Origin: a bacterium HR32
Lineage (GTDB): Bacteria > Sysuimicrobiota > Sysuimicrobiia > Sysuimicrobiales > Sysuimicrobiaceae
Reading direction: 5' to 3'
Length of the DNA stretch: 12,682 nucleotides
NCBI GenBank assembly: GCA_002898935.1
Contig: BEII01000012.1
Span: 1 to 12,682, forward strand
Below, piece by piece: positions 1-5,486 of the stretch. The notes beneath the pieces were generated by a model. It did not search any database. It was not told the origin of the DNA and was given only the letters and a program-made list of their open reading frames with translations. Position numbers and translations under genes: made by a program. Each line of letters begins with the position of its first letter. The first letter of the stretch is position 1.

Positions 1-16
1 ACGTCCGCGCGGCATC

Positions 17-46
17 GGGTGAAACCTCCCGGTGAGGCTTTCACCC
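17..46. repeat. Long imperfect inverted repeat (stem-loop)
   Basis: Bases 17-28 (GGGTGAAACCTC) pair with 34-46, leaving one bulged C at 38 and a 5-base loop. The stem is 12 pairs. It lies downstream of the minus-strand hydrolase gene, so it could act as its terminator, but no T-run follows on either strand. Function is unknown; an operator for a gene left of the window is equally possible. Confidence 0.5.
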
Positions 47-95
47 ACCATAGGGGTCGGCAGAGAATAATGCAACATATTTCTAACTCAGGACA
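47..95. other. Gene-free AT-rich patch at window edge
   Basis: The stretch at about 64-98 is clearly AT-richer than the rest of this GC-rich window. It sits between the inverted repeat at 17-46 and the hydrolase stop codon. No ORF or clear promoter pair could be assigned. It may be promoter or 3'-flanking DNA for a gene outside the window. Confidence 0.3.
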
Positions 96-758
96 CTAGG
101 AGCCTGTCCCGCCGGGGGTGACGTAGCGCGCGAACCAGTCCACGGCCAGGTTGGCCACCTCGTCGAGGGCGCCCGGTTCCTCGAATAGGTGGCCAGCCCC
201 GGGTATGACTGCGAGCTGCTTCTCGCAGCGCAGAAGCCCGAGCGCCTCCTCGTTGAGGCGAAGCACCGGCTCGTCCGCGCCACCGACCACCAGCAGGGTC
301 GGCGCCCGTACCCGGGGCAGGTCGTCGCGGGCCAGGTCCGGCCTCCCGCCCCGGCAGACCACCGCGGCCACACGCTCCGGTGCGTCCGCGGCCACGCGCA
401 GCGCCGCCGCGGCACCGGTGCTCGCACCGAACAGCCCCACGCGCAGCCCCCGCAGGGACGGCTGCTCCGCAGCCCACACCACCGCGGCCAGCAGCCGGCG
501 CGCCAGCAGCGCCACGTCGAACCGCAGGCGGCCGGTGCGTCGGTCCTCGTCTTCCTCTTCGGCGGTCAACAGGTCCAGCAGGAGGGTGGCGAACCCCGCC
601 TCCTGCAGCCTCTGGGCCACAAACCGGTTTCGCGGGCTGAAGCGGCTGCTGCCGCTGCCGTGCGCGAACACCACCACCCCCACTGGGTGGTCGGGACGCA
701 CGAGCTCACCGGCGAGCGCCCGCCCCGCTGCGGGGATCTGGACCTCCCGCGCTTCCAC
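96..758 (-). CDS. Alpha/beta hydrolase, dienelactone-hydrolase-like
   Basis: This 220-residue cytoplasmic protein belongs to the small alpha/beta hydrolase group often annotated as dienelactone hydrolase or 'hydrolase of the alpha/beta superfamily'. An oxyanion-type AHGSGSS segment lies at about residues 32-38. The nucleophile elbow GASTG is at 111-115 (Ser113), a likely acid Asp is in GGADEP (Asp162), and the catalytic His is in GAGHLF (His190), so a full triad is visible. There is no signal peptide. I chose the GTG at 758 because GGGAGGG lies about 9 bases upstream and the family normally starts near this EVQIP strand. Longer in-frame starts at 809 and 866 would run into or across the divergent FmdB gene and lack a ribosome site. 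The substrate is unknown. Homologues are sometimes fused to or beside phosphoribosyltransferases, which is not the case here. Confidence 0.85.
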   Translation of the reverse strand: MEAREVQIPAAGRALAGELVRPDHPVGVVVFAHGSGSSRFSPRNRFVAQRLQEAGFATLLLDLLTAEEEDEDRRTGRLRFDVALLARRLLAAVVWAAEQPSLRGLRVGLFGASTGAAAALRVAADAPERVAAVVCRGGRPDLARDDLPRVRAPTLLVVGGADEPVLRLNEEALGLLRCEKQLAVIPGAGHLFEEPGALDEVANLAVDWFARYVTPGGTGS

Positions 759-775
759 CGCCCGAACCCTCCCGC

Positions 776-784
776 TGCTATCAT
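776..784 (+). promoter_or_regulatory. Extended -10 promoter for the FmdB-type gene
   Basis: The sequence TGCTATCAT is a TGn extended -10 element whose hexamer matches TATAAT at 5 of 6 positions. It sits 24 bases before the ATG at 808, giving a short leader that contains GGGAGG at 795-800. No good -35 hexamer is visible, which is usual for extended -10 promoters. Confidence 0.5.
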
Positions 785-807
785 GGAACGTGAAGGGAGG
801 AAGGTCC

Positions 808-1008
808 ATGCCGCTGTACGAGTACGTGTGCAGGGACTGCGGCCAGCAGTTCGAGCGGCTTTCCACCTACGCCGAAGCGGACTCCGTGGCCTGTGAGCGG
901 TGCGGGTCTCCACAGGTCCGCCGGCTGGTCTCCCTCGTGGCGGCTCCGCGGCCGGTCCAGGGCGGTGGAGGTTGCTGCGGCGGGGCCTGCAGCTGCGCCG
1001 CCCACTAG
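808..1008 (+). CDS. FmdB-family zinc ribbon protein
   Basis: This 66-residue protein begins MPLYEYVCRDCG, the hallmark of the FmdB/CxxC_CXXC_SSSS putative regulatory family. Two CxxC knuckles (Cys8/Cys11 and Cys29/Cys32) would bind one zinc. The C-terminal tail is Gly- and Cys-rich, with Cys56, 57, 61 and 63 and a final His66, as in many short family members. A GGGAGG ribosome site lies 7 bases before the ATG. The gene is divergent from the hydrolase with about 50 bases between starts. The family was first named from a formamidase/amidase regulatory gene. Its biochemical role is unresolved, so a specific function should not be inferred. Confidence 0.9.
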   Translation: MPLYEYVCRDCGQQFERLSTYAEADSVACERCGSPQVRRLVSLVAAPRPVQGGGGCCGGACSCAAH

Positions 1009-1027
1009 ACCGAGCCGGTGCCCTCCG

Positions 1028-1045
1028 GCCCGTGGGCTTCCGGGC
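1028..1045. terminator. Weak hairpin between convergent genes
   Basis: GCCCG at 1028-1032 pairs with CGGGC at 1041-1045 around an 8-base loop. It lies in the 56-base gap where the FmdB gene and the oxidoreductase beta gene converge. There is no T-tract, so a role as bidirectional terminator is only positional inference. Confidence 0.25.
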
Positions 1046-1064
1046 TAGGCTGCTGGGTCTCCCG

Positions 1065-1925
1065 CTACCGGTAGGTGGCCAGCACGGGTTCTAGGTCCAC
1101 GGCGGCGAGCTCGTCCTCCCACATGGGCAGCCGGCCGTGGGGTTCTTTGGCCCGCGGGTTCCGGTACACGACCCCGAGGGGTACCTTGCCCCGCCGCGCG
1201 AAGTCCCGCACCAACCGCCACGCGGCGTCCTTGTCCTGCGGGTCGTGGTCTGGGGGTACGTACTCCACGTGCTCCCGGAACCAGTCGTAGGTATTGAACC
1301 GGTTGTAGGTGACGCAGGGCGAGAAGTCGTTGATGAAGGCGAACCCGGGGTGTTGGATGGCCTCCACGATCATGCGCGCCGTGTGCTTCACGTCCCCGCT
1401 GAAGGACTGGGCCACGAAGGTGGCCTCGCTGGCCAGGGCCAGCAGGAGGGGGTCCACCATGGGCGGGTGCTCCTCCCGGAACACCCGGACCTCCTTGCCG
1501 AGCCCCGCGGTGGGCGAGTCCTGGCCCTTGGTGAGCCCGTAGACGCCGTTGTTCATGACCAGCAAAACCAGGTCGGGGTCGCGCCGGCACACGTGTACGA
1601 AGTTCTCGATCCCGATGGCCAGGGTGTCGCCGTCGCCCGCCAGGCAGATGACCTCCAGCTCGGGGTTGGCCATCTTCGCACCCAGGGCGTAGGCCAGGGC
1701 GCCGCCGTGGGTCCCGTGGAAGGCGTTGCCGTTCAAGTAGTTGCGGATCTGGCCGGAGCACCCGATCCCGCCGACGAGCAGCAGTTCGTGGGGGACGATC
1801 TCCAGCTCGGTGAGGGCCTGCTTGAGCGCCGCCAGCACGCCGAAGTCCCCGCAGCCCGGGCACCACTGGATCCGGTGCTTAGGGACCGCGTTCTCGTCCC
1901 AGAGCTTAATCCCCTTCGTGTTCAT
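1065..1925 (-). CDS. korB: 2-oxoacid:ferredoxin oxidoreductase, beta subunit
   Basis: The 286-residue product is the thiamine-diphosphate-binding beta subunit of a 2-oxoacid:ferredoxin oxidoreductase, which converts a 2-oxoacid plus CoA to acyl-CoA and CO2 and reduces ferredoxin (or runs in reverse). WCPGCG at 21-26 supplies Cys22 and Cys25; Cys56 (GGIGCSG) and Cys204 (SPCVTYN) complete the usual 4Fe-4S ligand set. The diphosphate motif GDGD is at 97-100, followed by NN at 125-126 and GLTKGQ. The length is typical. The ATG at 1925 follows GGAGGTGGG at a good distance; a longer in-frame start lies deep within the alpha gene. It overlaps the alpha gene by 20 bases, so translation is likely coupled. 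Whether the substrate is 2-oxoglutarate, pyruvate or another 2-oxoacid cannot be fixed from sequence alone. Confidence 0.93.
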   Translation of the reverse strand: MNTKGIKLWDENAVPKHRIQWCPGCGDFGVLAALKQALTELEIVPHELLLVGGIGCSGQIRNYLNGNAFHGTHGGALAYALGAKMANPELEVICLAGDGDTLAIGIENFVHVCRRDPDLVLLVMNNGVYGLTKGQDSPTAGLGKEVRVFREEHPPMVDPLLLALASEATFVAQSFSGDVKHTARMIVEAIQHPGFAFINDFSPCVTYNRFNTYDWFREHVEYVPPDHDPQDKDAAWRLVRDFARRGKVPLGVVYRNPRAKEPHGRLPMWEDELAAVDLEPVLATYR

Positions 1926-3786
1926 TCCGGCCCACCTCCACGGGTACCGGCACCGCGCCGCCGATGCGTACCACCGCACCCTCCCGCTCCAGGGCCTGGA
2001 CCACGGCGTCCGCCACCTCTGTGGGGTGCAGGGGGACGCCGTTGTACTTGTTCACCCGGCGGGTGGCGATCCGTAGCTCCCGCTGCAACAGGTCCGCGAA
2101 CTGGCCGGTGAAGTTCTGCTCCACCACCACCACAGGCCCCGCGTCCGCGAACAGCGCCTCTAGCCTTTCCCGGTGCAGGGGGAACACGTGGGTGAAGTGG
2201 ACCAGGGCCACCGGAACCCCCCGGGACTGCAGCACGAGCCGCGCCTCCTCCAGCACGGGGCGGGTGTTCCCCCAGCCCACCAGGACCGGGTTGCCGCGCA
2301 CGGAGCCGAACACCTGCGGCGGCTTCCAGTCCTCCCGCAGGTACGTCTCCAGCTTGCGCATGCGCTTCTCCATCATGGCCGCCCGCTTGCGGGGGTCGAT
2401 GGAGACGAAGCCGAACTCGTCGTGCTCCGCCCCGCTTACCTTCACGATGGCGCCCGGGGTCCCCGGCACGCTGCGGGGCGAGATCCCAGACGGCGTCAGC
2501 TCGAACCGCCGGTACGGCCGGCCCCGCACGTCCTCCTCCCGCACCACGCCGTGTCGCTGCACCTTCCGCCGCTGGAACACGTCTTCCAGGACAGTCTTCT
2601 TGCCCTCCGACAGGTTCAGGTCCGTGAGGAAGAACACCGGGCACTGGTACTTGTCCGACAGCTCGCACGCCTCCAGCATCAGCGTGTAGCACTCCTCGAT
2701 GGTGCCCGGGGCCAGCACGATGCGGGGGAAGTCGCCGTGTCCCCCACCCACCACCAGGTTCAGGTCGCCCTGCTCCGGGCGGGTGGGCATCCCCGTGGAC
2801 GGCCCGGCGCGCTGGGCGTCCACCAGGATCACCGGGGTCTCCGTGGCCCCGCTGACCCCGATCTCCTCCACCTTGAGGGAGATCCCTGGCCCCGAGCTCC
2901 CCACCATGGACCGCACCCCGGCCAGGGCCGCGCCGATGGCGGCCCGGATGCTCTCCCGTTCGTTCTGCCCCTGCAGGGCCCGGCCGCCGTACTTGGGCAG
3001 CCACTGTTCCATGAACTCCAGGATGCTGCTGGCCGGGGTGATGGGGTAGCCCGCGTAGAACCGCACCCCGCCCGCGATGGCGCCCAGGCCCAGGCACTCG
3101 TTGCCGGAGATGTACACCGCCCGCGGCCGGCCGGGTCGGGGCTCCAGCCGCAGCTCCAGGCGGTAGCCCTTGGCCTGGAGGATCCGCTCCACCTCCTCGC
3201 GCCCCCGGCGCGCCGCCTGCAGGTTCAGGTCCACCACCTCGCGACCCTTGCGCAGGAAGCGCTCCTCCAACAGCTGGGTGAGGTACGCCTCGTCGCCGTC
3301 GAACTCCACCAGCCGGAACAACGCCCCGGTCATCAGGACGTTCTTGACCACCTCGCGCTTGAGCTCGCTCTGTGCGATCTTGCGCGCCGGGATGGGGAAC
3401 ACCTTGACCCCTCGTGCCTCCAGGCGGTCCGTGGGGATCTCTCCCGTGGAGGAGTCGTAGAGGAGGATTCCGCCATCCCGCAGGGACGCACCGTGGCGCA
3501 GCACCGTGTCGCGGTTGGGCTGCTCCGGAGCGTCGGGGTTGCTGTCGTAGTCCAGGGCCACGAGGATGTCCACCTCGGGGTCCCCGTAGGACGTGGCGGG
3601 TTCTTCGGTCACCAGCATGGGGTCGAACTGGTGCGCCCCGTAGATGGTGGACGCGTACCCCTTCTCCATGGCCACGGCAAACAGGCCCGCGCGGGTGAAG
3701 ATCTTCCCCAAGATGTCGGTGACCGTGGTGACCCCGTCGCGGAGCTGCACGCCGCCCACCAACAGCTTCAGGCGGTTGGTTCGCAC
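1906..3786 (-). CDS. korA: 2-oxoacid:ferredoxin oxidoreductase, fused gamma-alpha subunit
   Basis: This 626-residue protein joins a gamma-type domain (about 1-195) to an alpha (pyrimidine-binding) domain (about 222-600), the usual two-subunit KorAB architecture. The alpha signature YPITPAS is at 247-253, the GPSTGMPT/EQ-D-L segment is at about 328-341, and GSSGPG lies near 296-301. The last third carries the typical transketolase C-domain-like fold with an NKYNG segment. With the beta subunit it would generate acyl-CoA and reduced ferredoxin in the cytoplasm. The start is a GTG; AAGGGGGAGG lies immediately upstream, with short spacing. The N-terminal glycine motif normally GxGGxG in gamma domains reads GGVQLRDG here, an unusual substitution. 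The gene is first in the operon, behind a structured leader. Confidence 0.92.
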   Translation of the reverse strand: MRTNRLKLLVGGVQLRDGVTTVTDILGKIFTRAGLFAVAMEKGYASTIYGAHQFDPMLVTEEPATSYGDPEVDILVALDYDSNPDAPEQPNRDTVLRHGASLRDGGILLYDSSTGEIPTDRLEARGVKVFPIPARKIAQSELKREVVKNVLMTGALFRLVEFDGDEAYLTQLLEERFLRKGREVVDLNLQAARRGREEVERILQAKGYRLELRLEPRPGRPRAVYISGNECLGLGAIAGGVRFYAGYPITPASSILEFMEQWLPKYGGRALQGQNERESIRAAIGAALAGVRSMVGSSGPGISLKVEEIGVSGATETPVILVDAQRAGPSTGMPTRPEQGDLNLVVGGGHGDFPRIVLAPGTIEECYTLMLEACELSDKYQCPVFFLTDLNLSEGKKTVLEDVFQRRKVQRHGVVREEDVRGRPYRRFELTPSGISPRSVPGTPGAIVKVSGAEHDEFGFVSIDPRKRAAMMEKRMRKLETYLREDWKPPQVFGSVRGNPVLVGWGNTRPVLEEARLVLQSRGVPVALVHFTHVFPLHRERLEALFADAGPVVVVEQNFTGQFADLLQRELRIATRRVNKYNGVPLHPTEVADAVVQALEREGAVVRIGGAVPVPVEVGRNEHEGD

Positions 3787-3805
3787 GGCCTCCCCCTTCG
3801 CACTC

Positions 3806-3850
3806 CTCGCGTCGCGGCGAGAATAGGCGCTGCCGCCCTCGACAGCGCCT
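3806..3850 (-). promoter_or_regulatory. Tandem hairpins in the leader of the oxidoreductase operon
   Basis: AGGCGCTG at 3825-3832 pairs perfectly with CAGCGCCT at 3843-3850 over a 10-base loop. A second stem pairs CTCGC (3806-3810) with GCGAG (3817-3821). Both lie between the putative -10 element and the GTG start, so they would sit in the 5' leader of the mRNA. They may stabilise the transcript or be an operator; no sequence match identifies the factor. Confidence 0.4.
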
Positions 3851-3860
3851 CGCGCATCTC

Positions 3861-3869
3861 ATGCTAGCA
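3861..3869 (-). promoter_or_regulatory. Extended -10 promoter of the oxidoreductase operon
   Basis: On the minus strand the sequence reads TGCTAGCAT, a TGn extended -10 element. A TTGATT further upstream is too distant (22 bases) to be a standard -35. Because TGCTAGCA is palindromic, the plus strand also reads TGCTAGCAC here and could fire toward the gene at 3999. Confidence 0.4.
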
Positions 3870-3998
3870 CACGGTCTCCTCGGCCCGAAATCAATCGCCG
3901 CTATGCGTCGGATAGTCTGCGTCTATTCCCGCGCGCTTCCTCGGGCGGGCAGGGAAGAGCCGCCCGCCCGCGAAACTCCGGGTGGGAGGGGTTTTGGG

Positions 3999-4409
3999 GT
4001 GGACCGCAGGCGGATCTGGGTCCTCGCGTCCGTCGGCCTTCTCGTCTGGAACCTGGCGGCGGAGGCCCTTCCGTCCACCACCGCCGCCATCCGCAACCTC
4101 ATCGAGTCCTTCATCGGAGTCGGGACCGTCACCTCCGTGGTGCTGGCCGCCGCGGGCCGGGAGGCGGACGTCCACGTGCGCATGGACGGCGTGCGCGCCA
4201 TGCCGCCGGACCGGAAGGACTGGCTGTGGTTCTTCGAGGGTGTCTCGGAAATCGCCACGAGCCGCGTGTTCCAGCCCCCGCAGGCGCACGCGGGCCTCGC
4301 CCGCGTCCTGCGCATTCGGATGTGGTACAGCCTGCGCGGGCGGGTCGTGGCCCGCGCGGCGCGGGATCGAGGCCAGGCAGGGCCCACCGTGGTGCTGACC
4401 CCTCCCTGA
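3999..4409 (+). CDS. Hypothetical membrane-anchored or exported protein
   Basis: I do not recognise this 136-residue protein. The N-terminus is VDRRR followed by a hydrophobic run at about 6-24 (IWVLASVGLLVW and on), so it is a signal anchor or signal peptide. A second, weaker hydrophobic stretch lies at 38-52. The remainder is basic, with an aromatic DWLWFFEG patch at 74-81 and many Arg residues near the C-terminus. I chose the GTG at 3999 because GGGAGGGG sits about 7 bases upstream and because the longer in-frame ATG at 3861 falls in the promoter region of the divergent operon and adds a low-complexity leader. No catalytic motif is visible. It is 63 bases ahead of the pterin dehydratase, but that gene has its own promoter-like element. 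Confidence 0.6.
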   Translation: MDRRRIWVLASVGLLVWNLAAEALPSTTAAIRNLIESFIGVGTVTSVVLAAAGREADVHVRMDGVRAMPPDRKDWLWFFEGVSEIATSRVFQPPQAHAGLARVLRIRMWYSLRGRVVARAARDRGQAGPTVVLTPP

Positions 4410-4428
4410 AGCCCCCCAGCCTGACCCG

Positions 4429-4437
4429 TGCTACCCT
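4429..4437 (+). promoter_or_regulatory. Possible extended -10 promoter
   Basis: TGCTACCCT has the TGn-TAnnnT form seen at two other starts in this window. It lies 36 bases before the ATG of the pterin dehydratase gene. No clear -35 box is visible, so support is modest. Confidence 0.3.
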
Positions 4438-4472
4438 AGACGTCGGGTACGACCACCCAAGGGGAGGGCATC

Positions 4473-4820
4473 ATGGGTCTTGCTGAGGGTCGGTGCGTCC
4501 CCTGCCGCGGCGGAGAGCTGCCCCTGGCCCAGGAGGAGAGCGAAGCGCTCCGGCGGGAGATCCCGGCTTGGAACGTGGTGGAGCGGGACGGCGTCCTCCG
4601 CCTGGAGCGCACCTTCCCCTTCCCGGACTTTGCGTCGGCCCTGCGGTTCACCAACCAGGTGGGCGAGCTGGCAGAACGGGAAGGCCACCACCCCGCCTTG
4701 CTCACGGAGTGGGGTCGGGTGACCGTGAGCTGGTGGACCCACAAGATCCGCGGGTTGCACCGGAACGACTTCGTGATGGCAGCCAAGACCGACCGCCTCT
4801 ACGAGGAGGGGCGGAGGTGA
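4473..4820 (+). CDS. phhB: Pterin-4a-carbinolamine dehydratase
   Basis: The 115-residue protein matches the PCD/DCoH fold. The EGHHPAL signature at about 69-75 holds the active-site His pair, and VSWWTHKIRGLHRNDF at about 84-99 supplies the third His region and the conserved GL-ND-FV ending. The enzyme dehydrates 4a-hydroxytetrahydropterin, formed by aromatic amino-acid hydroxylases, to quinonoid dihydropterin. A CVPC pair precedes the fold at residues 8-11, as in many bacterial members. GGGGAGGG lies directly upstream of the ATG. No pterin-dependent hydroxylase is in the window, so its role here may be in molybdopterin or general pterin metabolism, as proposed for orphan members. Its stop overlaps the next gene's GTG (GTGA). 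Confidence 0.92.
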   Translation: MGLAEGRCVPCRGGELPLAQEESEALRREIPAWNVVERDGVLRLERTFPFPDFASALRFTNQVGELAEREGHHPALLTEWGRVTVSWWTHKIRGLHRNDFVMAAKTDRLYEEGRR

Positions 4821-5392
4821 GCACCGAGCGCGTACGGCTGGCGTGGGTGCGGGTCCCTGAGGACCGGGAGATCCCGGAGGCCGTGCGGGAGCTGGGGCGG
4901 CCGTCGGTGGAGAAGGTCGGGGTGTTCCCCAACGTCTTCCGGATCTTCAGCCTGCGGCCCGAGCACTGCCTGCGCTGGTGGCAATACTACGACTACCTCA
5001 TGCGGGGTCCGTCGAACCTCACGAAGGTGCAGCGTGAGATGATCGCGGTGGTGGTCTCCAGCCTGAACCGCTGCCACTACTGCAGCACGAGCCACGGGGC
5101 CGCCCTGCGCATCCTCACGGAGGACCCCGTCCTGGCCGACACCCTGGCCACGGACTACCGCCACGCAGACCTCGCCCCCCGGGACCGGGCCATGCTGGAC
5201 TTCGCCGCCAAGCTGACCACCGAGCCCCACCGCATGACCGAGGCGGACGTGGAAGCCCTGCGGGCTGCGGGGTGGTCGGACGAGGATGTCTTCGACATCG
5301 CCCAGGTGGCCGCCATGTTCAACTTCACCAACCGGCTGGCGAACGCCCTCGGCTGGCACCCCAACCCCGAGTACCACCGGCTGGGACGTTAG
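4817..5392 (+). CDS. AhpD-like / peroxidase-related carboxymuconolactone decarboxylase family protein
   Basis: The 191-residue protein belongs to the AhpD-like alpha-helical family (uncharacterised peroxidase-related group). The active-site signature is intact: Glu74 in QREMIAVVVS, then Cys86-His-Tyr-Cys89 and His93 in CHYCSTSHG, with the E-x11-CxxC-x3-H spacing of AhpD. The second half carries a repeat of the fold, ending in FNFTNRLANALG as in typical family members. It probably works as a cytoplasmic thiol peroxidase or disulfide reductase; the electron donor is unknown. The GTG start overlaps the dehydratase stop by four bases, with GGAGGGGCGGAG as ribosome site, so the two are translationally coupled. 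Confidence 0.9.
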   Translation: MSTERVRLAWVRVPEDREIPEAVRELGRPSVEKVGVFPNVFRIFSLRPEHCLRWWQYYDYLMRGPSNLTKVQREMIAVVVSSLNRCHYCSTSHGAALRILTEDPVLADTLATDYRHADLAPRDRAMLDFAAKLTTEPHRMTEADVEALRAAGWSDEDVFDIAQVAAMFNFTNRLANALGWHPNPEYHRLGR

Positions 5393-5409
5393 CGCCCCTC
5401 CTCAGCCCG

Positions 5410-5448
5410 TGGCCCGTGCTTTGCTCCGGGAAGGAAGCACGGGGGCCA
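5410..5448 (+). terminator. Strong hairpin after the dehydratase-AhpD pair
   Basis: TGGCCCGTGCTT (5410-5421) pairs with 5435-5448 through 12 base pairs, with a two-G bulge and a 13-base loop. It follows the stop codon at 5392 by 17 bases and precedes the next start at 5487. No T-run follows, so it may be a Rho-type or transcript-end stem rather than a classic terminator, or a control element for the downstream gene. Confidence 0.45.
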
Positions 5449-5486
5449 GGGCGAAGCCTAGTCCGACGGCCACCCGGAGACGTGGC

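Noticed and set aside
17..46. FMN-riboswitch-like GGGTGAAA at the left edge
   Set aside because: Only the GGGTGAAA string resembles the element. The rest of the conserved core is absent and the bases are better explained by the simple inverted repeat.
88..477. Long overlapping ORFs in other frames through the hydrolase gene
   Set aside because: They are Arg/Pro/Gly/Ala-rich, lack domains or ribosome sites and mirror the GC-rich coding strand. The same holds for the long ORFs opposite both oxidoreductase genes, acuC, the kinase and the glycosidase.
759..866. Longer start for the hydrolase (ATG 809 or 866)
   Set aside because: It would overlap the FmdB-type gene or its promoter, has no ribosome site, and adds residues that family members lack. 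The GTG at 758 has GGGAGGG in place.
3027..3786. Separate gamma-subunit gene
   Set aside because: There is no stop or start between the gamma-type and alpha-type regions. The frame is continuous, so this is a fusion.
1922..3862. 646-residue minus-strand ORF overlapping the oxidoreductase alpha gene
   Set aside because: Its translation is low-complexity Gly/Arg/Pro sequence with no motif, whereas the frame ending at 1906 carries YPITPAS and the other family signatures.
3861..3998. ATG 3861 as start of the small membrane protein
   Set aside because: It lies inside the palindromic -10 region, has no Shine-Dalgarno sequence, and would place a charged, low-complexity leader ahead of a clear signal-anchor start at 3999.
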